NCBI GenBank assembly: GCA_003427395.1
Contig: BFEA01000028.1
Location: forward strand, 807,249 to 833,664
Direction: 5' to 3'
DNA length: 26,416 bases
From: Chara braunii
Taxonomy: Eukaryota > Streptophyta > Charophyceae > Charales > Characeae
The notes below the pieces were generated by a model. That model saw only the letters and a program-made list of their open reading frames with translations. It made no database searches and was not told the DNA's origin. Made by a program: the position numbers and the translations under genes. Of the stretch, positions 23,401-26,416 are shown piece by piece (position 1 is the first letter of the stretch; each line of letters starts with the position of its first letter).

Positions 23401-25194
23401 CCCAAGCAGGAATGTTAGTTTTTTTGGTCTAGGATATCATCACCCCAAGCAGGAATGTCTGGCAGGTATGAATGTTGGTCTTGATCTTCGTACTTAGTTT
23501 TTGGGGTCTAGGATATCATCACCCCAAGCAGGAATGTCTTGCATGTAGTCGTTGAGGGGCGCAGCGCATGTATCAACACATGTATGACTTCCTTCCCTGC
23601 CGATTGTCCGCACCGACACATTTTCCAATTGGTCCAATACTCGGAGCTCCCAGCATATATCCCGCTTCGCCCTTAGACATTTGCTGAAAGAGCTGAGGGT
23701 GTTGCATATCTATTCTCGGTCACTGTCGATTCAATTTTTGCCACAATACTTCTCCACACTACATTCCACTCCCATTCGAGCATACGGTAACAGAATTTTG
23801 GCCAACTCTCATCTCACCCCAGAATTTGGACTGAATGATGGTCTCTATCTTCCAACTTTCGTCTTACCCCAAATAGAATGTACAGAATTTGGTCCAACTT
23901 TCAGTCTGGATACAAAATAATGACCATACGTCCTATCTAGGTGAAGACAGTAGTGCTAAGAGTCTAGAAACGGACACAGCAGAGGGTGTTGCACGTCTAT
24001 TGTACCTGTCTCTGTTGCCTCAACACTACATTCCACTACCATTGGAGTCTGGGAATTCTATTCGAATAATTCTCGGTTTTGTGCGGGGGTTGGGTTGGTT
24101 CGCACGGTCTGACCAACTCATCCACCGGCAGCAGCGTGACATGGCAGTAATTCGATGTCCGCAACGGCAAATGGTATCAAAGCATTTGAACCTTTGCCCG
24201 TCTACATACCCGACAGCCGTCCACCCTCCGAAATCTCTGCGTACCTGTGTCATATACGTATATTCCATATAGCCAGGTTCGCCATTTTCACTGCCCCTCT
24301 CTACCATCCTGCAAAACCACAGCCAAGGGCATGGGCTTGGAAGAATTGGAAGGGAGAGAAGACCCCGTGCAATGTCTTGAAGGACCAGTACACGTCATCC
24401 ATCGGCCGTGGGCCGCCGGCCAGCCGAAGATGTATTTGATCAGCGGCACGCAAGCCTCCGAAATTTTAGGAGAGGCTCAATCGGATTCTCAACTTGGCAG
24501 GGGGCATGTACTGGTGGTTTAAGAAAGTGTAGAAGAAACGTCTCAAGATTCAATAGCATACTTGTTGAGTACTTCGAAACACCCTCCAGCACAGAGTCTA
24601 AATTCTGATACCTCCATAGCTCCCAATCTAAGAGATTGGAATCGTGGTTTACATGGCGACTCACGTATTCCGATTGGGTCCCCGAGGATGGAATTGTCCT
24701 GCAGTCAGTAGTCTTACTGATAGACTATCTCGAGTCACAACACCCCTTTGCTTTCCCCCATTTGGAGGGAACACAACTCTATTCTATCAATCGGGTAAGC
24801 ATGCCAGCATTTTCAAAATTGAACTCTCACAACGTCAAGACAAAAACTAAATACCCTGCCTTCACTGGGAAAGACAAAGCTCAGCTGTATCAGAACACAC
24901 AGAGAGGGAAAAAATAAGAAGATTTAAACCACCAGTACATCCAAGCCTCTTTTGTAAGAGGCAGATTCCCATTGCGCACCAAGCTTTGTCGAATTGTCAG
25001 CGCGGCATTTTTGTTTTAATTCTGGCTGATGCCACCAGCCATTTTGGTCCGGTTGCGCCCAGCCTCCGGTTGTTTTGGAGAGGCTCAGTCCTGATTCTCA
25101 ACTTGGCTGGGGCCATGTATTAGAGATTTAAGGGGCGGACAGGTTCAAGTACTAGATACGTCAAAGGGGAAAGAGAAACAGGAGGGGGGGTGTC

Positions 25195-25247
<53 letters not shown>

Positions 25248-26159
25248 ATTTACCAGAAACAGGACAGAGAGACAGACAAACAGATTTGCCAGAAACAGGA
25301 GGGATCAAGCCCAGCAAACCCAGGTCCCTACATAGAGAGTGCACAGAGAGGACACGATAGGATATTCCTGGAAACAGCAGGGGATCAAACCCAGATAAAG
25401 CCAGTCCCTGCATACAGGGGCTTTTTTCTCAGGATCACCACAATGCAACAGAGAATACGAGATGAGACACCATGTTCTCAGCCCAGCGACGTACCACGCG
25501 CTTCTGGTGCTCTTGTCCAATCTCCCCAGCCAAGTTTCTGCATCACAAAGCAGTGCACTAAACTCCATTCAGTGTCTCGTAAGAAGGATCAGCTTCAGTC
25601 AATCACTACCGCCTCATGGCATCACCGTGTGACAGCCCTGCTCTACACTCCATTCANTGCTCTACACTCCATTCAGTGTCTCGTAAGAAGGATCAGCTTC
25701 AGTCAATCACTACCGCCTCATGGCATCACCGTGTGACAGCCCTGCTCTACACCGTGTATCAACAGTACATGCCCATTACGCACGTTCAGGCGCGCACGTG
25801 CACCCACACACCCACACACACCCAAGGAAGGCCACAACTTCGTAACCCAATGTGAGCACACACACCCACCCGCACCAAAACACAGACCATGCAAACACAC
25901 CTGCCATATATTGTCACACTGTGAATCGGAGCGCATTGGTCCTCTACTCTCTCTCCACACTACAGGTACCTCTACTTTACAGGGAGCCGCACAGGAAAGT
26001 CAATTGGCAAGCAAGAAGCAACAGTAGCAAAATGGGGAAAAAAACAGAGGAAGAAACAGTGCCAAGAACAGGTCAGAAGCTGAGGAATTACCTAACATAT
26101 TCATGCCCCCACGACCCAATGTCATCCAGAGATCCATGCAACTTATACTTCAAGCTTTC
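600..26159 (-). CDS. RPN1: 26S proteasome regulatory particle base subunit RPN1, partial, 10 exons
   Basis: RPN1 is the large non-ATPase scaffold of the 19S base. It docks ubiquitin and UBL shuttle receptors and the deubiquitinase Ubp6/USP14 beside the ATPase ring. Exons, by minus-strand order: 26092-26159, 25495-25537, 20480-20545, 17857-17895, 16171-16253, 12750-12864, 9637-9711, 5198-5356, 4352-4459, 600-707. All junctions are GT-AG and in phase, and the sum is 864 nt (288 codons) without a stop. Recognisable family blocks in order are [56 protein letters not shown]-like [51 protein letters not shown] and GKTSAAASL. This is roughly residues 130-420 of a protein usually near 890 aa: the helical N-terminal region up to the first proteasome/cyclosome repeat. 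Both termini lie outside the window. Residue choice is plant-like. Identity is secure; exact residue numbering is approximate. Confidence 0.97.
1130..1860. repeat. Multi-copy repeat block with GA-rich spacers
   Basis: GATTGTAAAACTGCTGATGT plus TCCA occurs at 1173-1196, 1398-1421 and 1482-1505. A second word, CCAGGTATTACTGGCTGTTC with AACGGCCAG, occurs at about 1248-1315 and in diverged form at 1740-1815. GAGA runs lie at 1108-1120 and 1348-1383. Confidence 0.8.
2417..2508. repeat. 33-bp tandem repeat, nearly three copies
   Basis: AACTTGCCACAACCCCA followed by (G/A)AGGCCTTTTTAACC repeats at 33-bp spacing (AACTTGCC at 2433, 2466, 2499). Confidence 0.85.
2740..3050. repeat. GC-rich block with nested hairpins
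   Basis: GCCCGGGCGG-type words at 2757-2850, then GATTTGAAATCGGGCCCC (about 2968) pairing with GGCCCCGATTTCAAAC (about 3014). Inside that pair lies a 19-nt hairpin, GTCGATCTCGAAGATCGAC (about 2995-3013). Confidence 0.75.
3277..3990. repeat. Long CTT/TCC pyrimidine tract
   Basis: About 700 bp of (CTT)n, (CTC)n and mixed pyrimidine runs with short interruptions, including two related modules around AGCCCCCCTTCC...GTCCTCCACC(A/G)GCCGTCTTC (about 3350-3400 and 3603-3640). An N at 3549 sits beside a C-run. Polar or Lys/Arg/Glu open frames across it are artefacts. Confidence 0.95.
4352..4459 (-). CDS. RPN1: RPN1 exon i
   Basis: 108 nt, 36 codons, phase 0. It reads [19 protein letters not shown] then [17 protein letters not shown], nearly identical to land-plant RPN1 as I recall it and distinct from the animal SVDSARMNLASSFVNGFVNA form. 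The acceptor is ACCACAG and the donor CAG|GTATGT. Confidence 0.97.
4460..5197 (-). other. RPN1 intron between exons h and i (738 nt)
   Basis: The shortest intron here except that between exons a and b. Bordered by GTCTTG and ACCACAG. It contains a minus-strand stretch with coding-like character (about 4640-4945, listed separately) and otherwise A-rich sequence without a recognised motif. Confidence 0.7.
4640..4945 (-). pseudogene. Unidentified coding-like remnant inside intron
   Basis: On the minus strand the reading [18 protein letters not shown], then [14 protein letters not shown], then VQKTIASCE runs to about 4800. A change of frame within a short purine run continues as [17 protein letters not shown] then [17 protein letters not shown]. 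Composition and low complexity are normal, unlike most frames in the window, but it has a frameshift and no start or end. I do not recognise the family. It could be a transposon gene fragment or chance. It does not belong to RPN1. Confidence 0.3.
5198..5356 (-). CDS. RPN1: RPN1 exon h
   Basis: 159 nt, 53 codons, phase 0 both ends, the longest exon here. It contains [37 protein letters not shown] and [11 protein letters not shown], all hallmark RPN1 blocks. The acceptor is TGTGTGGCAG. The donor is AAG|GTCTTG, which departs from the GTRNG-type consensus used by the other nine donors; reading on in frame (VLFFLCKP) leaves the family pattern at exactly this point. Confidence 0.95.
5591..6982 (+). 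pseudogene. Retrotransposon gag relic with CCHC zinc knuckle, antisense in RPN1 intron
   Basis: A Ty3/gypsy-type gag-like frame, broken. The first part (5591 to about 5980) includes [21 protein letters not shown] one-nucleotide frame change near 5980 leads to a second part starting about 5982 ([40 protein letters not shown]). After an isolated N at 6346 the frame shifts again because 85 bp are repeated exactly on both sides; without that repeat the frame is continuous. Near the end (about 6880-6920) lies [13 protein letters not shown], a zinc knuckle of form CX2CX3HX4C, one residue shorter than the usual CX2CX4HX4C. The frame stops at 6982; no protease or reverse transcriptase follows. Gag packages element RNA; this copy is presumably dead, though part of the damage may be assembly error. 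The upstream start is uncertain. It is a transposable element, not a host gene. Confidence 0.75.
6261..6431. repeat. Exact 85-bp duplication around a single N (6346)
   Basis: 6261-6345 and 6347-6431 are identical and separated only by N. The natural reading is two contig ends that overlap but were not merged. Removing one copy plus N (86 nt) restores the gag reading frame, which supports artefact over biology. Confidence 0.85.
7018..7075. repeat. Short tandem repeat, two copies of about 28 bp
   Basis: The word TTGTTTGTAACTTACC followed by a GTGTGTTTT-type tail occurs twice in direct succession, just after the gag frame. Confidence 0.7.
7902..8146. repeat. Three diverged copies of a 35-nt word at 109 and 100 bp spacing
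   Basis: GTTGATTAC followed by GGCTAA-like and ACCCTTGCATTCAACTA occurs at 7902-7938, 8011-8045 and 8111-8146, with several substitutions. The spacing suggests a degenerate tandem unit of about 100-109 bp in the non-coding tail behind gag. Confidence 0.7.
9387..9603. repeat. 79-bp direct duplication
   Basis: 9387-9465 and 9525-9603 are nearly identical (starting AATCCGTGAG, with ATGGCACGGGAACAATGTTC inside), offset by 138 bp. The second copy ends 33 nt from the donor of exon g. Confidence 0.85.
9637..9711 (-). CDS. RPN1: RPN1 exon g
   Basis: 75 nt, phase 0 both ends, 25 codons: [16 protein letters not shown] then QLAYILARQ. It matches the family segment YVKQVFTSCTDLLKKKQFCYILARHG. The acceptor is GGCGTGCAG and the donor CAG|GTAAGC. 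Confidence 0.94.
9842..9913. repeat. 36-bp tandem repeat, two copies
   Basis: GATGAATGCTCTTCGCTCTT with CCTCCGTGCTCC recurs at a 36-bp period with one T/C change. Confidence 0.85.
10756..10889. repeat. Target-site duplication around the U6 insertion
   Basis: AGCCTGTGGTTATTACTT occurs at 10756-10773 and again at 10872-10889, perfectly, immediately abutting the poly(A) end and the 5' end of the U6 copy. The length (18 bp) fits target-primed reverse transcription. Confidence 0.93.
10774..10871 (-). pseudogene. U6 spliceosomal snRNA retropseudogene with poly(A) tail
   Basis: Read on the minus strand from 10871, the sequence starts GTCCTTCAGGAC (the U6 5' stem-loop) and continues TTAAAATTGGAACGATGCAG, then AGAAGCTTAGCTTGGCCCCT and GCAAGGATGACACGCATAA. 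This is U6 from its 5' end to about 78 nt, with substitutions including A to G in the ACAGAGA box; the AGC triad sequence is kept. The true U6 3' end is missing and replaced by a short TTTTCTT and an A-run (T-run 10772-10786 on plus). An 18-bp perfect direct repeat flanks it. Together these are the marks of reverse transcription of a polyadenylated or chimeric U6 RNA by LINE-type machinery. It lies in an RPN1 intron in the same orientation as the gene. It is unlikely to make functional U6. Confidence 0.93.
11279..11300 (+). mobile_element. Solitary end-motif of the palindrome-rich element family
   Basis: CACCTTCTTCCCCCGAATAC followed by AACACG matches the inverted end of the element at 21651-22427 (TACCTTCTTCCCCCGAACAT). 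No partner end was found nearby, so it may be a truncated insertion. Confidence 0.5.
12404..12476. repeat. 31-bp tandem repeat, about 2.3 copies
   Basis: ACTGTAGCAGCTACGACCTT followed by GACCTTTCAG-like sequence repeats with a 31-bp period. Confidence 0.8.
12750..12864 (-). CDS. RPN1: RPN1 exon f
   Basis: 115 nt: one base plus 38 codons. It reads [20 protein letters not shown] followed by [18 protein letters not shown], aligning with the family YLPGPDD...LDIAYMIYMKFEEYPNALQIALFLDN region. The acceptor is GTATGAAG|C, which lacks a clear pyrimidine tract; the donor is the consensus GAG|GTAAGT. Confidence 0.94.
13693..13775. repeat. 29-bp direct repeat, period 54
   Basis: GAGAAGAGGACAACAAACGA followed by GG(G/A)GCTGTG-like sequence occurs at 13693-13721 and 13747-13775, alternating with ATATAT-containing words. 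Confidence 0.8.
13964..14848. other. Assembly gap (885 Ns)
   Basis: Continuous run of N. Open frames that cross it have no meaning. It interrupts an RPN1 intron, not an exon: the exons on either side join in phase and match the family without missing residues. Confidence 1.
15050..15160. repeat. 36-bp direct repeat, period 75
   Basis: GGTCAGTCATTTGTAGATCA (15050) and GGTCAGCCATTTGCAAATCC (15125) begin two related copies that both end GGTCT(G/A)CGC. Confidence 0.75.
16171..16253 (-). CDS. RPN1: RPN1 exon e
   Basis: 83 nt: 27 codons plus AG. It reads [18 protein letters not shown] then TCLYLMSCA, matching [23 protein letters not shown] of plant RPN1. The acceptor is CCGCTCAG and the donor AG|GTGAGA. 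The split AG|C codon joins it to exon f as Ser. Confidence 0.95.
16772..16826. repeat. 22-bp word repeated at 33-bp period
   Basis: GATTCTGGGCATTGCAATTG plus GC occurs at 16772-16793 and 16805-16826. Confidence 0.85.
17376..17464. repeat. (CT)n(GT)n compound microsatellite
   Basis: A short CT run is followed by about 28 uninterrupted GT units and a CT-rich end. Open frames made of Cys/Val or His/Thr over this stretch are artefacts. Confidence 0.97.
17857..17895 (-). CDS. RPN1: RPN1 exon d (39 nt)
   Basis: A 39 nt exon, 13 codons, [13 protein letters not shown], matching the family segment [20 protein letters not shown]. The acceptor is TTTCTACCGCAG after a pyrimidine-rich tract; the donor is GAG|GTGAGC. 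It is the shortest exon in the window and too short to appear as an open frame, so it was found from the family pattern and splice sites. Confidence 0.92.
17993..18020. repeat. A-homopolymer (28 nt) after CT microsatellite
   Basis: An uninterrupted A-run on plus, so a U-tract in the RPN1 transcript about 100 nt before the acceptor of the 39-nt exon d. No target duplication was recognised around it, so a retroposon tail is not supported. Confidence 0.9.
18530..20012. repeat. Degenerate minisatellite in two blocks
   Basis: Words such as AGTACACAGTAGTATGCATA, GCACACTGTAGT and CATAACTAGAACCTAGAACA recur many times in 18530-19080 and 19545-20012. Unit lengths are variable, so this looks like higher-order shuffling of short words around GTATGCATA and TAGTACA. 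The gap 19080-19545 is AT-rich and lacks them. Confidence 0.85.
20480..20545 (-). CDS. RPN1: RPN1 exon c
   Basis: 66 nt, phase 0 at both ends, reading [13 protein letters not shown] then WQIVPFHVK. It corresponds to the family segment IDDLMELVQQIVAFHMK. The acceptor is ATAAACAG|GAT and the donor AAG|GTATTT. It lies 4.9 kb from exon b. Confidence 0.93.
21129..21313. repeat. 95-bp tandem duplication
   Basis: Copies start ACCATGGCCGATCAGCTCAA (21129) and ACCTTGGCCGATTAGCTCAA (21224), and both end ATAAAATTAAGACCAGAAC. Confidence 0.9.
21651..22427. mobile_element. Palindrome-rich element 1 with inverted ends (word ACGCATATGCGT)
   Basis: The left end TACCTTCTTCCCCCGAACAT continuing AACGCATATG at 21651 is the reverse complement of the right end ending at 22427, over about 36 bp with one mismatch. 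Inside, ACGCATATGCGT-type palindromes recur at 21671, 21695, 21728, 22197, 22273, 22301 and 22392, often followed by TTGTATTCGA. A near-perfect hairpin spans 22264-22322, and a second inverted repeat pairs about 22051-22073 with 22141-22163. No transposase frame was seen, so a non-autonomous DNA transposon (MITE-like) is the likely class. Similarity to element 2 extends past both ends, so the true borders and target duplication are unresolved. Confidence 0.7.
22264..22322. repeat. Near-perfect hairpin inside element 1
   Basis: TTCGAATAGAACGCATGTGC plus ATTTTAT (22264-22290) pairs with its inverted copy ending 22322 with about three differences, leaving a loop of only a few nucleotides. Confidence 0.85.
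22504..23093. mobile_element. Palindrome-rich element 2 with inverted ends (word ACGTACGTACGT)
   Basis: Related to element 1, 76 bp away. The left end TACCTTCTTACCCCCCCAAA is inverted at the right end (GAGGTAAGAAGGTA, ending 23093). Internal palindromes use GTACGTAC instead of GCATATGC: the 18-bp perfect palindrome ACAACGTACGTACGTTGT (22615-22632) and a 26-bp perfect palindrome (23012-23037) centred on TTCGAA. TTGTATTCGA flanks recur as in element 1. The flank after each element (GTGATATTTGGGAAGTT at 22428 and 23094) is also shared, so the pair may be a diverged tandem duplication of a larger unit. Confidence 0.7.
23012..23037. repeat. 26-bp perfect palindrome in element 2
   Basis: GTACGTTGTATTC and its exact reverse complement GAATACAACGTAC abut with no spacer. 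Such arms can extrude as a cruciform. Confidence 0.95.
23274..23318. repeat. 26-bp-period tandem word
   Basis: AATCCGCTTAAGGTAATAG occurs at 23274 and 23300. Confidence 0.9.
23341..23538. repeat. Long-short-long tandem repeat
   Basis: A unit of about 75 bp ending CACCCCAAGCAGGAATGT appears complete at 23341-23415, as its last 44 bp at 23416-23459, and complete again at 23463-23538. This pattern fits unequal exchange or slippage. Confidence 0.9.
24452..25131. repeat. Direct repeat pair with an inverted fragment between
   Basis: AGCCTCCG...GGAGAGGCTCA...GATTCTCAACTTGGC occurs at 24452-24526 and 25060-25131 in direct orientation. The terminal word ATGTACTGGTGGTTTAA (24506-24522) is also present as an exact inverted copy at 24924-24940. 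It could be the remains of a small transposable element. Confidence 0.75.
25203..25245. repeat. (GA)n microsatellite
   Basis: About 21 GA units uninterrupted. Confidence 0.97.
25495..25537 (-). CDS. RPN1: RPN1 exon b
   Basis: 43 nt: one base completing the Arg codon plus 14 codons reading [14 protein letters not shown]. The acceptor is GATGCAG|A and the donor GTG|GTACGT. The split codon AG|A gives the expected R between EYV and NLAGEI, which confirms the join to exon a. Confidence 0.94.
25538..26091 (-). other. RPN1 intron between exons a and b (554 nt)
   Basis: The shortest intron. It contains an 86-bp near-exact duplication around an N (25563-25754) and a CA-rich stretch (25795-25875). 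No other feature was seen. Confidence 0.75.
25563..25754. repeat. Duplication around a single N (25657)
   Basis: CTCCATTCAGTGTCTCGTAA and the following sequence occur at 25563 and again at 25667. In addition the 18 nt TGCTCTACACTCCATTCA immediately before N is repeated immediately after it. This is consistent with contig ends placed side by side in, or at, a tandem duplication. Confidence 0.85.
26092..26159 (-). CDS. RPN1: RPN1 exon a (first exon in window)
   Basis: 68 nt: 22 codons plus two bases of an Arg codon. It starts after a strong acceptor (TTTTTTGCAG on the minus strand) and ends AG|GTAATT. It reads [10 protein letters not shown] then [12 protein letters not shown], matching the conserved RPN1 block that precedes NLAGEI. 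The preceding exon lies beyond the right edge of the window. The first 21 nt of this exon and its acceptor are duplicated at 26285-26375. Confidence 0.95.
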
Positions 26160-26227
26160 CTGCAAAAAAGAACCACACAGAAAAAGATAACCATCCCATC
26201 AACAAAAATAGACGCTATTACCAAGGA

Positions 26228-26287
<60 letters not shown>

Positions 26288-26372
26288 CTTATACTTCAAG
26301 CTTTCCTGCAAAAACGAGCCACACAGAAAAAGATAACCATTACGTCAACAAAAAGAGAGGCTGTTACCAAGG

Positions 26373-26416
<44 letters not shown>
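26139..26416. repeat. Duplicated exon start plus acceptor, each copy followed by (CA)n
   Basis: 26139-26229 (the first 21 nt of exon a, its acceptor and 70 nt of upstream intron) recurs at 26285-26375 with the same length and, by hand count, about 8 differences. Each copy is followed by a (CA)n run (26230-26286 and from 26376 to the window end). Confidence 0.93.

Larger units (their letters stand above)
20546..25494 (-). other. RPN1 intron between exons b and c (4,949 nt)
   Basis: The longest intron in the window. It holds a 95-bp tandem duplication (21129-21313), the two palindrome-rich elements (21651-22427, 22504-23093), tandem words (23274-23538), a loosely duplicated block (23690-24060), a direct and inverted repeat set (24452-25131), and a (GA)n tract (25203-25245). 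23600-24900 contains plus-strand open frames of normal composition without a family I recognise. Confidence 0.65.

Noticed and set aside
23681-24917. Several plus-strand frames of 80-130 codons
   Set aside because: No continuous gene or recognised domain; part of the region (23690 and 23980) is a diverged internal duplication.

Overview
This window is eukaryotic nuclear DNA. It is AT-moderate, dense in microsatellites and degenerate repeats, has no bacterial-style gene packing, and carries a run of 885 Ns (13964-14848) plus three isolated N positions. One gene accounts for nearly all of it: a partial gene for the 26S proteasome base subunit RPN1 (PSMD2 in animals), read on the minus strand. 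Ten small exons lie between 26159 and 600. They are separated by nine GT-AG introns of about 0.55 to 4.9 kb, and together they give 864 nt, exactly 288 codons, with every exon junction in phase. The N-terminal exons lie beyond 26416 and the C-terminal half lies before position 1. The encoded residues are plant-type (for example [18 protein letters not shown] and DKLMTV) rather than animal-type. With the bloated introns and long CTT/TCC tracts, this suggests a large-genome streptophyte alga, and a Chara-like charophyte is my best guess. The species is inference.

Layout from the 5' end of the gene (right) to the left: exons 26092-26159 and 25495-25537; a 4.9 kb intron holding a striking cluster of palindrome-rich elements (about 21607-23140) and several tandem duplications; exon 20480-20545; an intron with a degenerate minisatellite in two blocks (18530-19080, 19545-20012); exon 17857-17895; an intron with a (GT)n tract; exon 16171-16253; an intron with the assembly gap; exon 12750-12864; an intron containing a U6 snRNA retropseudogene with poly(A) tail and perfect target-site duplication; exon 9637-9711; an intron carrying an antisense, broken retrotransposon gag gene; exons 5198-5356 and 4352-4459; an intron with a roughly 700 bp CTT/TCC tract (GAA/GGA in the transcript); and exon 600-707.

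No second host gene was found. Long open frames elsewhere are products of low-complexity tracts, N-runs or repeats. The most notable observations are: (1) two adjacent, related inverted-end elements sharing the same ends but built from different palindromic words (ACGCATATGCGT in one, ACGTACGTACGT in the other); (2) the U6 retropseudogene, which implies LINE-type retrotransposition; (3) duplication of an RPN1 splice acceptor and exon start together with (CA)n; and (4) exact duplications flanking single Ns, which look like unmerged contig ends. One of these breaks the gag frame artificially.
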